In this document: piece by piece, positions 1 to 13,075 of the stretch | Position numbering within the stretch: position 1 is the stretch's first letter | Layout of the letters: each line of letters starts with the position of its first letter | NCBI GenBank assembly: GCA_017893485.1 | Contig: JACEHZ010000596.1 | Coordinates: 1-64,000 of the forward strand | DNA: 64,000 nt | Source: Hemerocallis citrina | Taxonomy: Eukaryota; Streptophyta; Magnoliopsida; Asparagales; Asphodelaceae | Direction: 5' to 3' | The notes under the pieces: generated by a model | Told to the model about the DNA's origin: nothing | The model's database searches: none | Seen by the model: the letters and a program-made list of their open reading frames with translations, nothing else | Program-made: the position numbers and the translations under genes

Positions 1-1903
1 CTTCCACGTTACGGCCGATCAGGTCTTTGAAGGACTCTGTTGACGAGTCGCTGGTACGTGGCTCCAGCGTTTTTCAGCCCGAAGGGCATAACGTGGTAAC
101 AATAAAGACCCTGGTCGGTGACGAACGAGGTCTTGGAGATGTCTGGTAGAAACATCCGGATTTGATTGTACCCCGAGAATGCGTCCATGAAGGACAGTAG
201 CTCATGCCCCGAGGTTGCGTCGATTAAAGCGTCAATGCGGGGGAGGGGAAAGGATCTTTCGGACATGCTTTGTTAAGGTCCGTGAAGTCGATGCAGATCC
301 GCCAACCCCCTGTTGCCTTCTTCACCATGACGACATTAGCCAACCACTCGGGGTAGCTGACTTCCTGGATGAATCGGGCGGACAAGAGTTTGTCCACTTC
401 TGCCTTTACAATTTGTTGCCTCTCCGGGGCGACTTTGCGCCTCTTTTGGACGATCGGCTTAGAGTCAGGGATGACGCTTAGTCAATGCATAATCAAGTCT
501 TCGGAGATCCCGGGCATGTCGGAGGGCTTCCAAGCGAAGAGATCAACGTTGCGACGGATGCAGGCGATGATGTCTGACTTCAAGTCCTCTGAGAGCGAGC
601 GGCTCACCCGGAACCATTTCGATTCATCCTTGGCATCGAACAGGACCTCTTCTAATTCGTCAACCGGCTCGGGAGCTGGGCCGTCCCTCTCGGGTTCGAG
701 TTCAACGACGTCGAGGGGAATACACCCCCTCCGACGGCGGTTATGTAGCACGATCGTGCTGCTTCGTGGCTACCTCGGACGATGCCAACCCCTTGTGGGG
801 TGGGAAATTTAAGTTTCAGATGGTAGGCCGAAGGTATCGCTTGGAGGGAGTTTAGTCCGGGTCGGCCAAGAATGGCGTTGTAAGCCGCCTTGACGTTGAT
901 GATCATGAAATCCACGGATTCGGTCCTCTTGACAGGAGGCCGATCCCGTGGTGACGTCGAGGGTACTAATCCCCTCTATTACGATCGGGACGCCGGAGAA
1001 TCCAAGCAACGTGTATCCGGCTGGTTTGAGCTTCCCTTTGGATAATTTGAGACTTTCGAAGGCTTTGAGAAAAAGAATATTTACCGAGCTGCCGTTGTCG
1101 ACGAGGATTCGGCGAACCTCACAATTAGTTATGTGGAGGCTAATGACGTGGGCAATCGCAGTGGGGTAGGTGAACTCCTTCGAGGTCCTCTCCTGAGAAG
1201 GAGATTGGCAGAGGTTGTTGCTTGGGTGAGGGGGCTGTATTGGACAGTATTCACCTCTTGGATGAAGGCTTTTCGGGAAGTATCGGATTCTCCTCCCATT
1301 GGCCCCCCCGTGATATAGTGCAGGGTGAATGGCTTACCCACGGCTCCTCGGACTCGGGATCCCGTCCCTGGATCCGGTTCGGAGTAGGGTTCGGAGGTGA
1401 GAGTCTCCGGTTCCTAGTACCACTCGCCGATCCTGTGGGTTTTCCTCCCTAGGGGTCCGTCGGGGAGCTTTCAAGAATTTCTTCTTGAAAGTCCTGGAAT
1501 CCCTTGTGAGCGACGGGGGCTCCCCCGACCTTGCTCGGTCGGTCTGAAGGTTGCCTCCCGACGTGGCTGAGCGCTGCCTCCGTCCCTCGGGCGGCGGTCT
1601 TGGATGGTTCGGGGCCGGGTTGGAAGCGGCCCTTCCCCTGCTGCGGGTGATCTGACGGTTGACGATTATTCCTCGCAGGTCGGGTTGGACTGTACGGGTG
1701 GCGCTTCGCCGGGATTCCTGATGGGAATCTCCGTGCCTTGATGCGCGTGGCCCGGCATTGGTATTTGGTGGGGGTGTGTCCCGTCGGTTGACGGAGGACG
1801 CGGCCCCCTGGCCTCTGGAGGCCATGGGAGTTCGGCTGTCGAGGGGCCTTGATGGTCGGGCTCGAGTCGACTTCTGAAGCAGCGTTCCCACAGACGGCGC
1901 CAA
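1..1903 (-). pseudogene. Ty3/gypsy gag-protease-RT polyprotein, decayed and cut by window edge
   Basis: Read on the minus strand from about 1903, this is a gag leader (1334-1903; Arg/Pro/Ser-rich, low complexity), then the retropepsin region (about 1110-660) and the start of reverse transcriptase (about 480-1). The protease region keeps an Asp-containing active-site stretch (VDNGSS) near 1100 and the downstream AILGRPGLNSL segment. The RT region shows YNQI and MPFGLKNAGATYQR. Breaks are visible: an in-frame TGA near 480, just before the RT domain; a one-base shift in the C-rich run near 240-250, inside the RT; and a frame change near 900 in the protease. The catalytic YADD box, RNase H and integrase would lie beyond base 1. 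Domain type and PBS suggest the Tat/Athila side of the superfamily; that lineage call is an inference. Confidence 0.88.
1896..1902 (-). other. Primer binding site core of the gypsy element
   Basis: On the minus strand TGGCGCC lies three bases inside the LTR boundary at 1906 and continues into GTCTGTGGGAAC. This is the usual kind of PBS for plant Ty3/gypsy elements of the Tat/Athila side. It fixes the end of the 5' LTR and the orientation. Confidence 0.7.
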
Positions 1904-1905
1904 CC

Positions 1906-2725
1906 TGATGCGGTTTATTTCTGGGAGACGTGTGGATGCACCAGGTGTGAGTTCGGACTCAATTTGTATTTGAAGGAGAAAGCTGCTCGTCTGACGACCC
2001 TCGGCTGACCGGGCGGAACCTGCGGCGACCTCGGGATGAGGCAGAGATCTGGGCTCGAATCAGAGGATTCGGATCCGAGGTCTTGTGTACCTGCAGACGG
2101 TCCTGAAACACCGGGGTTTATCCCGGTGGCGGACCCTCCAACGATCTAGTCAGTCTCTGTGAGAGAGTAGCAATAACTAGGTGAATTTAAGTGGAAAAAG
2201 ATTGATTACCTCAAAAGGGGGGTGAGGGTCTAGTATTTATAGAGAATCCCAACCGGGTTTGGTTCCACTTGGGGACCGGGTTTGGTTCCGCTTGGGGGAC
2301 CGGGTCTGGACCCGAAAGCCCATGGGCCTGACGTGGCAGAAGGCCCAGGAGGTTTAGGGCAGACGTGGCAATATAGGAGCGGTATAGGGCTGACGTGGCA
2401 AAACCCTTGGTGGTATTTGGAGCTGACATGGCTGATCGTAGGTCTCCTGTGCTTCTGGGAGCATCGGAGGGCTTAGGCTGTGCCAGGTCATCCCCATGCT
2501 TCGCCAAAACGGGGGGACGACCCGTGGGGCTGTCACGGATCGGATGCCGAGGACCACTGAGGCTCGTCGGATACGAGGAGGCCAGTTCTGTGGGGGTGAA
2601 CTTTAGGTTCGGCGCCGACCCTGCAATGGTTCGAAGGCGAACTAAATTGCTATATTTACCTTTCTTGAGTGAGAGTTGTATTGGGCCCAGGTTGGGCCCC
2701 CCCAGGCCATTTTTATCCTACCACA
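1906..2725 (-). repeat. 5' LTR of the minus-strand Ty3/gypsy element
   Basis: The segment begins TGATGCGG and ends CTACCACA on the plus strand, so it has TG...CA ends in either direction. It sits directly outside the PBS, which makes it the 5' LTR of the element whose gag-pol runs to base 1. It is about 820 bp. A shorter, diverged relative is the split LTR at 42166-46130. No target duplication can be tested, because the other end is outside the window and the right flank is an AT microsatellite. Confidence 0.7.
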
Positions 2726-2742
2726 ATATATATATATATATA

Positions 2743-2914
2743 GGGGAAAAGGGGTATGAGCAACTTGCTCATTTAGTAAATAAGCAATTGATGATGTGAC
2801 ATACATGTGATTGGAAAAGCCTTAAAAGGGTTAGTTGCCCAATGTATCACATGCATGCCACATAATCAATTGCTCATTTATTAAATGAGCAAGTTGCTCA
2901 TATCCCTTTTACCC
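2743..2914. mobile_element. Foldback MITE of about 172 bp
   Basis: The two halves are long imperfect inverted repeats: about 69 bases from GGGGAAAAGGGGTATGAGC onward match the reverse complement of the stretch ending at 2914, with only a few mismatches. The arms themselves contain TATGAGCAACTTGCTCAT, a small palindrome. There is no coding potential. It lies inside a TA dinucleotide run on both sides, which fits TA-targeted insertion but hides the exact target duplication. Confidence 0.75.
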
Positions 2915-2934
2915 ATATATATATATATATATAT

Positions 2935-5900
2935 AGGGCTTTTGGGGCATATCTCATCATAATATGCAAAATACAAAGTAAATACCAAAAATTCATTTAA
3001 ACATAAAGAATTTTTAGAAAAAAACATTTGAAAAACTTTTCAAAAACCCACACACCGAACCCAATACTCCACAACAAGGCGGATACAGATTTTAACACAC
3101 TTTCCTCATCACTATATATCATCATCTCATACATATACATACAAAATCTTTCAAAATACAAAATGTTACACAAATATTATCACATATCCCCGTACTACAT
3201 GACTTAGGTTAATAAAAGTATATAATAAATACATACACCACTAACTCTACTACAAGGAAAGTATCAATACAAAGTAATACTCAAGTATCTCACCTCGCTG
3301 ATAACCAAAACCTGCAAAGAGAGTCAATGACATCCTCCCTCAGGGAGGGACTCCACTAATCCCCAAAAACAACAGGGGTCAGCCAAAACTGGTGTGAGTA
3401 TAACCTACTAGGTTAGTTACTCAAATAAATAATTTGAAAAAAATTAAAAGAACTTAAAAGAACTTACGAACATGACAGTAATTAAATTTAACCTGAAATT
3501 AAACATATAAACATAGTAAGGATTGCACAAAGTAATTTCTTTCTAATCTTCATATTACAGTTTACTTTATTTTTTATTCGCATCTTCATATTATAGCTTA
3601 CTTTGCTTTTCATTCTCATTTCACAATACAACTATCATATTTATACCCCATCGATCCACCCTGGGGGTTGTGCCTAAGTAGGTAGTTCCCATCATTTCCA
3701 CCGAAATAGCGGACGGGTAGTTCCTCCACACAATTTCAAGGCATACCAAACTCATGTTATATCATGTTTTTATTTTAACAGCCATCCTCATCACATAATA
3801 CCACTTTTACTTTTCATCACATAATACACATTATTTTACTTTTCATTCTCTTAATACATAACACATTTTCAATACTTTTCATTTTCATTCACATAACACA
3901 GTTTCTTTACTTATCATATTCATTCCGACAACACAATTTTTTTACTTTCCGTTCTCATTTCATACCATACACTTTCTTTACTTCCTCATTCTCATTTCAT
4001 ATCATACACTTTCTTTACTTTCTCATTCTCATTTCATATCTTACACTTTCTTTATTTTCTCATTCTCATTTGATATTTACCCATTTTATTAATTTGTCGA
4101 CCAGTACCCCACATCATCACAAATACTGAAGCCGCTAGCACAGTAAACATACGGACCACTGTCCACCAAGGGTCTTACGCGTTCGAGGCTACGTCTTCCA
4201 TCCAACCTATGCCAGCGAGGGAATACACTGCACCCCAAGTAGAACTTGGGTAATATACATTGCACCCCAAACATAGTTTGAGTAATAATCAATGCACCCC
4301 TAGTAGAACTTGGGTAATATACACCGCACCCCAGATAAACTGGGTAATATACACCGCATCGCAGATAAATTGGGTAATATACCGGACCTCAAGTGGATAG
4401 CGTGGGCAATATAACACCGCACCCCAACCCGGTTCTTGGGTATTAGGAGGTCTAGCCCGAACCCCCAGGATTTCTGTAGGCATTGTTAAACAAAATTTAA
4501 CTTTTATAATCTTTTTCATCTCATCTTTTTATCTCATTTTATTATCACATATCATCTCATCTTTTATCTAAATATATTATCACATATTCAGCATACACCA
4601 TGTTATTTAACTTGTAATATCATCACATCATATTATTACATATCATAAATACACCATGTTATTTAACTTGTAATATCATCACATCATATTATTACATATC
4701 ATAAATACACCATGTCATTTATCTTGTCACATTGTCACATATTTTGTATATACAATGCTATTTATCTGATCATATCATTTTATCACATATTATTTCACCT
4801 TAATCCCCTTCATTTCATACATATACCGAGCCATTAATTTCGTTTTTTTTCATCATATCTAATTCTCATTTATCACCATATGTTATATGTACATCGTGTT
4901 AGTTAATGCATCATAATATCAGATATTTAATTTCTATTTATTACCCACATGTCATACATACTCCATGCCCTAAATCACTTCATATTATCATATATAAACC
5001 TAATATATCACTATAGCACCAAATATTCATAATCATGCAAATACACCACATAGTACAATTTCAATTATTAAAATTTTGTAGTTTCTATTAATTCCATATC
5101 CGGCCATAACTATCACAAATCACATTGGTTAAGCCTAAAATTTTGCCACAGCAAAAAATATATCTAGTATGATCATACTCACCTGCCAAAATGCAAAAAA
5201 CTCAGTATACAGCTCCTCCGCTATACGTCCGAGGTCCTACCACCGCCTTATACTACGTTTGAATATCAATTAGTGCTACAAACTCCCAAACCAGTCCAAA
5301 TTTATGGCTATAAATTTCTTTGAGTTCTTACAGGCATTTCATCGAACGCCAGGTGTGCATTATTCGTATGCACACACTCACAATTCTATTAATTAGGTTT
5401 TAAGCCTATAAATTCCTCCAAAAATTATTCTAAATTGTCTCTCATAATTTCTACAATTTCTATTGATGACCTCTAACAAATTCCAAGCATAAACTCTTCT
5501 AAATTCAAACCTAAAACCCTAAAACTCTTTTCAAATTCACTCCTACCATATCAAATTAAGAATCAATTTCTTCTTACATGAAGATTATCTCTTAATCTCC
5601 CTACTACCCTATTTCTCTTGTCAAAAATTGAAAACATACAATCCTATACAATTTAAGGAAATTATATCTCACCTTCCAAGAAACCAATCCGAGAAACCAA
5701 CACCGGGATGTTGAAGAGCAACCTGAAATTAGTAAGAACCCCATAACAATTTCTTAAAATGATTTAGAATTGATGGGAATTTGGAAAACCCTACTTGAAG
5801 AAATGAAGAATAGAAAAGAAAGAAAAGCAAGGTCAGTAGTATGGTGTGTGTGGGGGGGGTGGGGGGGGGGGGGTCTGGTCGACGGGTCTGAGGAGAAGGA

Positions 5901-6166
5901 GGGGGAGGGGTAGAGTTTTAAGAAATTTAATGGAAATTTTAATATAAACCTCTCCCAGGCTATCTTATTATTTATATACCCTAATATTGCTATTCTTCGT
6001 AATAAAATGTCATAAAACCCACTTCACCGGATAAATAAATAAATTAAGGAATATTAAAAAAAATAAATCATATTTATGAATAATAATAACAATAATAATA
6101 CTATCTGATAACAATAAAAGAATTACAAACGACTATGTTGAAATTGTAAAATAGAGGGGTTTTACA
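2935..6166 (-). repeat. 3' LTR (copy A) of a Tekay-like Ty3/gypsy element, left end missing
   Basis: This AT-rich noncoding stretch is closely repeated in 7080-13075. Shared landmarks include the GGCATATCTCATCATAAT start, the run of CACCCCA...GGGTAATATA repeats (4230-4440 against 11190-11420) and the end TTTTACA at 6166. The first 210 or so bases present in the other copy (from TGTAACATCCC) are missing here; a MITE and a TA microsatellite lie at the break. It contains a G-rich run near 5850. There are no genes. Confidence 0.75.
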
Positions 6167-6861
6167 TTATGCACACCTCAAAAGAAGCTCGTCCTCGAGC
6201 TAAGAGTGATGAGGAAACCAAATCAAACATCTATTTACCAACTCATCAAATATCCTTCATCATACTCGACCATCAAATGGTCCTCCTGAAATCTCTTCAC
6301 CTCTTTGTACCTCCTAAATGTACAACATACCTAGAACTATATGCCGTATCTTTCACTTGCCACCGAATGCCTTCCACGACAAAAAGACTGAATTTATCAC
6401 TGACTACCCTTGATCTCATCCATAATTCGACATCATTATGAGGAATATTCAATATACAGAGAAGGACATTCATCAATATCACCCAATTTAGGTGATGAAT
6501 CATCAATATCAAGGAAAAATTTCAGATCTGAGCTCAAATGATCTACAGAAAAATCGACAATTATACCGATAAATTACCTGAATATAAGATTTTACCATCA
6601 CTCTTTCCTCGAGTAGAATCAAATTGGGTCAAAATTCCAACACTTTCCATTCCCGACACATCAAAGAAGCTACTATCAAAATTCGAATTCGGACATACAC
6701 ACCTCAAAATTAGTACTTTTCTACTTTAGAATTCTAGCAATATAATTAAGACTCATACAAACAAAACTGTAAATTCATTACCAACATACATGAACCCACA
6801 TCCACCTATTACAGGATCACTAAGATACTAGTCATCCAAGACCTTATCTCTGATACCAAAC
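6167..6861 (-). pseudogene. Shrunken internal region with an integrase-like scrap
   Basis: Only about 695 bp separate the two long LTRs, against roughly 4-5 kb for a full gag-pol. On the minus strand at about 6300-6370 the frame reads AYSSRYVVHLGGTKR, which resembles the His-containing zinc-binding start of a Ty3/gypsy integrase. The rest has stops and no recognisable domain. The element is therefore a deletion derivative that could only have moved with help from another element. Confidence 0.55.
6848..6858 (-). other. Primer binding site, initiator-Met tRNA type
   Basis: On the minus strand TGGTATCAGAG lies three bases from the LTR end at 6862. This is the standard initiator-methionine tRNA primer site of plant chromoviruses (Tekay/Del and relatives). 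It shows that the LTR to the right is the 5' LTR and that the element reads leftward. Confidence 0.85.
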
Positions 6862-7309
6862 TGTAACATCCCAAAATATTTTTTTTATTCAAAAACCATT
6901 TCTTACTAAAATAATCTTAGTGGATTTCAATTAAAATTTCGGTAGAGTCTCCCCTGAAATATTAGCCTTATTATAGAAATTCCTTACGGAATTTTACAAA
7001 CAATTACATCTATCACAACAAAGACCATATATATCAATCCTCCACAGGCCAATCGAAGCAACAACACACAAGCAATATATATATAGGGCTCTGGGGGCAT
7101 ATCTCATCATAATATGCAAGATACAAAGTAAAAAACCCAAAATTCATTTAAAAACATAAAGGATTTTTAGAAAAAAAACCTTTGAAAAACCCACACACAG
7201 AACCCAATACTCCACAACAAGGCGGGTACGGGTTTTAACACACATGCCTCATCACTATATATCATCATCTCATACAGATACATACAAAATCTTCCAAAAT
7301 ACAAAATGT

Positions 7310-9617
7310 TCCATTCGTAAAGCCTTTGATACACTCAGTTGGAGTTTTATTGAGCAAATGCTAGCTGCCAGAGGCTTCGGCCCAAGATGGTGCAGTTGGA
7401 TTAATGCAATCCTTCACTCGACTAAATCCTCTGTTTTAGTGAAGGGGGTAGGGGCAATACCATAAACTCAAAGAGAGGGCTTAAACAAGGTGATCCCCTA
7501 TCTCCGATGCTCTTCATCCTGGCGGTAGATGTGTTAGCACAAATGTTGAGAAGCAGAAGAGACAATGACACTTTTTCTCAGCTACAACTCAGGGGCTCTC
7601 TAGCTTCACTCTCCATACTGCAATTTGCTGATGACACTCTCATATTTTGAAAAGGCGATGAACAAGATGTTCCACATCTAAAGTTGCTACTACATATATT
7701 TGCGAACATCTCAGCCTCCACATTAACCTTTCTAAATCATCCATTATCTACTTCGGACTTTCTAAAGCCAAGCTCCAGACTTTTGCTCATATCCTGGGTT
7801 GCAAACAAGACTCCCTACCCACCAAATACTTGGGCATGCCCCTATCCATAGGGAAATTGAAGAAAAGGGACTGGCAACCCCTTATCCTTAAAATCGAGAG
7901 GAGACTGTCTACTTGGAAGGGACGAATGCTTTCCAGGGGAGGGAGACTAATCCTTATCAATTCGGTGTTGAGTGCCCTGCCGACCTACTTTGCTTCCTTC
8001 TTCAAATTGTCCCAATGGGTTATAGCAAGCATTGACCAAATTCGAAGCAGATTATTCTGGGTAGGCGGCGACGTAAGCGCTGCTGGAGTCTCATGTACAA
8101 ATTGGAAGCGAATTTACCAGCCCAAAAAGCAAGGAGGCCTAGGAATTTTAAATCTATGCCAATTCAACAATGATCTGCTTATGAAATGGTGGTGGAAAAT
8201 CATAACTGAGGAATCCCTTAGCACCCAAATTATCAAATCCTTATACTTCAACAGATTGACCAACTCATTCACCTGTAGGGTTCAAGCTTCAAATTTTTGG
8301 AAGAATGTCTGCAATTCAACCAGGGTATCATTTGGCAATTGGGAGATGGGAAAATGCTTAAATACTGGACTTCTAACTAGATTGGAGGCAGCAACATTTC
8401 TACCTTATTCCCGAATTTATTTAAGGCTGCTTGGAACAAAGATGCAACTATTTGTTCTCAAGATCATATTCAGCAAGGCAAATGGATTTGGAGACCAAGT
8501 TTACATACTACTACATCCACCTGTACTCTCTTGGAGAAGAGTCAACTACTGAAACTTATCTCTCACATACAACCATCTACAACCACACACACTGCAACTT
8601 GGAGACACTCTAGCTCAGGAAACTTCATTGTCAAATATGCTTATGATTTCTACAATATTTTAGGCCTCATATCCCCCTACTACCAAGCATGTTGGTAGAA
8701 TTTAGCACCACTCAAATGTAAAATTTTTATTTGGATGCTGAGTTGGGAGATGCTCAACTCCAAGGAGATATTACATTCTAGGGGATGGGATAGTGATTAG
8801 ACATGCATGACTTGTGCATGTTCGATCGAAACCACCTTCCATATCTTCTTTCAATGCCCATTGGCTGTTCAGGCTTGGCAATACTTCACACACCATTTCG
8901 ACATCTGTAACTTGCCCACATCCACTGCCGACCGCTTCACAAATTTGTGTTTGGACTCTCACAATCACAAGTTCACACACTCTTGCCATATGGTTACAAT
9001 TGCTGCATGTTGGAGCATCTGGAATGCTAGAAATGATAGAATTTTTAATAACAAGCTTATTACTGTGGATAAACTCATTTCTAACATCATATTCTAGTTC
9101 TTTCATTGGCTAGATTGTTGTGGGGAGTCTAAGAAGAAGGCCAAAATACTCGAAGAGGTTGAGGATACTGGAGATCGAGATCTCATGAGGCTGGGAAGAG
9201 ACTGTTCATTCCTAAGTGTGGGTAACACCCAAGGATAATCGAACATCGCTATGTGCTTCTGCTGGTAGCTTCTGTTTATGCTATTTGTGGGGACTCTATC
9301 TGTCCCAATATTTGTAATATTTTGTGCTTGTTTATGTATTGCTGTTCTTAGGAGGGGATGTTTTTTGTTCGACGGCTGTTTTGATGAGTGTAGGGGGGAT
9401 GAAATCATGTCCTTAAGCCTAGTTGAGGTGTACAACTATAGTCCAATGCCCTCTCTACGACTCAGTGGCATGCCATCTTAAACTCAGACACTCACAGTGT
9501 TCACCTCGTCTCCCTACCCCTTCCTTACTACTTGTAACTGTTTATAACTCTGCTTATCTATATATATATTTCTGTGAGGTAGGATCATCTTATTTTTTAC
9601 CAGTCAAAAAAAAGAAA
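7310..9617 (+). mobile_element. 5'-truncated non-LTR retrotransposon (LINE), dead
   Basis: The sequence begins in the middle of a LINE reverse transcriptase (KAFDTLSWSFIEQML). It continues with GLKQGDPLSPMLF, the catalytic FADD box near 7630, the long region typical of the plant L1 C-terminus (7830-8552; SRGGRLILINSVLSALPTYF) and a zf-RVT-like Cys/His segment (about 8800-9095; HIFFQCPLAVQAW). A stop follows FADDTLIF at about 7650 and more stops or shifts follow (about 8365, 8550, 8800). A 3' UTR of about 500 bp ends in a short A-rich tail near 9617. Truncation at the 5' end is normal for LINE insertions. Confidence 0.88.
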
Positions 9618-10634
9618 TAGCGGGCGAGTAGTGCCTTGACATAATTCCAAGGCATACCAAGCTCATATTATATTTTGTTTTTAATTTAATATTTCTTCTC
9701 ATCTTATACTATATTCATTTTCATTTTTGTCTCATAACACCTCATCATACATTAACATTCATTCTCTTTCTATGCTACAGTTTACTTTCTTTTTTATTCT
9801 TATTTCATCATACCGCTTACTTTAATTCCCATTCTCATTTTATTATATACTTTGCTTTATATTTCATTCTCATCTCATCATACGACTACTTTTCTTCTCA
9901 TTCTTATTAGATAATATATCTTACTTTCATATTTATTCACATCGCATATTACAACTCACTTTAATTTTCATTCTCATCGGTTAATACACTGCACCCCAAA
10001 CATAGTTTGGGTAATATAACACCGCACCCAAAAGTCAATAGCTTGGGTAATACTTTATTTTTTATTCTTATCTTCATATTACAGCTTACTTTGCTTTTCA
10101 TTCTCATTTCACAATACAACTATCATATCTATACCCCACCGATCTACCCTGGGGGTTGTGCCTAAGTAGGAAGTTCCCACCATTTCCACCAAAATAGCGG
10201 GCGGGTAGTTCCTCGACACAATTTCAAGGCATACCAAACTCATGTTATATCATATTTTTATTTTAACAACCATCCTCATCACATAATACCACTTACTTTT
10301 ACTTTTCATCACATAATATACCTTATTTTACTTTTCATTCTCTTAATACATAACACAGTTTCAATACTTTTCATTTTCATTCACATAACACAATTTTCTT
10401 ACTTATCATATTCATTCCGACAACACAATTTCTTTACTTCCTCATTCTTATTTTATGTCATACACTTTCTTTACTTTCTCATTCTCATTTCATATCCTAC
10501 ACTTTCTTTACTTTCTCATTCTCATTTCATATTACCCATTTTATTAATTTGTCGACCAGTGCCCCACATCATCCCAAATACCGAAGCTGCTAGCCCAGTA
10601 AACACGCGGACCACTGCCCCCCCAAGGATCTCAC

Positions 10635-11152
10635 TAGAGCTGTTATCGGGTCCTATCGGTTCGGGTTCTCCACTACCTGGACCTGGACCCGGTACCTCAC
10701 AGGTCAAAAAATTGGACCCGGACCCAGACCCGGAATTGTGAGAACCGGGTCTGGGACTTAGTTTAAAAAAATCTATCCGTCGGGTCCGGTACTGAAGAAT
10801 AAATATTTGCACTTAAGTATTTTTGCACCGGTACCCTACGATTCCAATAGTTTTTACACTAAAACACATGAATAAATATTATATTTACACATCTATCTTC
10901 AACAATTACTATTTACATGTGTATCCTATAACTCTATTATTCAAATTCCATATTTTTTGCGGTATTTTTTAACGGGTCTGGGTCTGGGTCCGGATCGGTT
11001 CTATTTTGAGCGGTCCCGGACCCGGACCCGGACCCGAAAGTGCATCGGGACTCATTTTAGGACCCGGACACGGACCCGTATAGATCGGGTCGGTTCCGGT
11101 CCAATGCCAGGTCCCGGTCAGGTCTGGGTATCGGGTAAATGTGACAGTGCTA
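10635..11152. mobile_element. hAT-type MITE (about 518 bp) with GGACCCGG subterminal repeats
   Basis: Comparison of the two LTR copies shows this block is an insertion: copy A runs CCACCAAGGG-TCTTACGCG with nothing between. The ends are TAGAGCTGT and, reversed, TAGCACTGT, and the flanking 8-mers are GATCTCAC and GATCTTAT, a decayed 8-bp target duplication as expected for hAT elements. Both subterminal zones are packed with GGACCC/GGGTCC motifs. There is no coding capacity. Confidence 0.7.
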
Positions 11153-13075
11153 GATCTTATGCGTCCGAGGCTACGTCTTCCTCCCAGCCTATGCCAGTGA
11201 GGGAATACACTACACCCTAAGCAGAACTTGGGTAATATACACCTCATCCCAAACATTGTTTGGGTAATATCACTGCACCTTAAGTAGAACTTGGGTAATA
11301 TACACCGCACCCCAGATAAATGGGTAATATACCGGACCTCAAGCCGATAGCTTGGGCAATATAACACCGCATCCCAAACATAGTTTAGGCAATAAACACC
11401 GCTCCCTAAGCTGGTTCTTAGGTATTATGAGGTCTAGCCCAAACCCCCGGGATTTCTGTAGGCACTGGTAAACAAAATTTAACTTTTATAATCATTTTCA
11501 TCTCATATTTTTATCCCATTTTATTATCACCTATCATCTCATCTTTTATCTCAACATATCATCACATATTCAGCATACACCATGTTATTTAACTTGTAAT
11601 ATTATCACATCATATTATTACATATCATAAATACACCATGTTATTTATCTTGTCACATTATCACATATTTTTTATATACCATGCTATTTATCTTATTATA
11701 TCATTTTATCACATATTATTTCACCTTAATCCCCTTCCATATCATACATATACCAAGCCATTAATTTCCTTTTTTATCATATCTAATTCTCATTTATCAC
11801 CCATATGTTATATGTACATCGTGTTAGTTAACGCATCATAATATTAGATATTTAATTTCTATTTATCACCCGCATATCATACATACACCATGCCTTAAAT
11901 CACTTCATATTATCATATATAAACCCAATATATAACTATAGCACCAAATATTCAAAATCATGCAAATACACCACATAGTACAATTTCAACTATTAAAATT
12001 CCGTAATTTCTATTAATTCCATATCCGGCCATAACTATCACAAACCACATTGGGTAAGCCTAAAATTTTGCCACAACATAAAATATATCTAGTATGATAA
12101 TACTCACATGCCAAAACACAGAAACTTGGTATACAGCTCCTCTACTACACGTCCGAGGTTACTACCACCGCCTATTACCAAGTTTGAATATCAATTAGTG
12201 TTCAAAACTCCCAAACCGCTCCAAATTTACGGCTATAAATACTTTTTGAGTTTTTACAGGCATTTCATCGAACGCTTTGCGTGCATTATTCGTATGCACA
12301 CACTCACAATTCTATTAATTAAGTTTTAAGCCTATAAATTCCTCCAAAAATTATTCTAAATTGTTTCTCATAATTTTCTACAATTTCTATTGCCAATCTC
12401 TAACAAATTCTAAGCATAAATTCTTCTAATTTCAAACCCAAAACCATAACGCTTTTCAAATTCACTCATACCATATCAAATTAAGAATTAATTGGTTCTT
12501 ACATGAAGATTATCCCTTATTCTTCCTACTACCCTATTTCTCTTGTCAAAGATTGAAAACATACAACCCTATACAATTTAAGGAAATTATAACTCACCTT
12601 TCAAGAAACCAATCCGAGAAACCAACACAGGGATGTTGAAGAGCACCCTCAAATTAGTAAGAACCCCATGACAATTTCTTAAAATGATTTCGAAATGATG
12701 GGAAACGGGAAAACCCTACTTGAGGAAATGAAGAAATGAAGAAAGAAAAGCAAGGTCGGTAATTGTGGGGGTGGGGGGGGGGAGGGGGGCAATGGGTTTG
12801 AGGAGAAGGAGGGGGAGGGGTAGAATTTTTAATAAATTTAATGGAAAAATTAATACATAACCCTCCCTGGCTATCTTATTATTTATATACCCTAATAATG
12901 CTATTCTTCATAATAAAATCTAATAAAACCCATTCCATTGGATAAACAAATAAATTAAGGAATATAATTTTTTGTGTGCATATTTATGCATAATAATAAC
13001 AATAATAATAATATCTGATAACAATAAAAAATTATGAATGACTATGTTAAAATTGTAAAATAGAGGGTTGTTACA

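Larger units (their letters stand above)
6862..13075 (-). repeat. 5' LTR (copy B) of the Tekay-like element, interrupted
   Basis: It starts TGTAACATCCC and ends GTTGTTACA, so TGTAAC/GTTACA form the inverted termini. Homology to copy A runs through 7080-7309, stops at a LINE, and resumes at about 9618, with local duplication and rearrangement around 9640-10060. A hAT-type MITE sits at 10635-11152. Without insertions the LTR would be over 3 kb, within the range known for Tekay-type elements. Confidence 0.75.
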
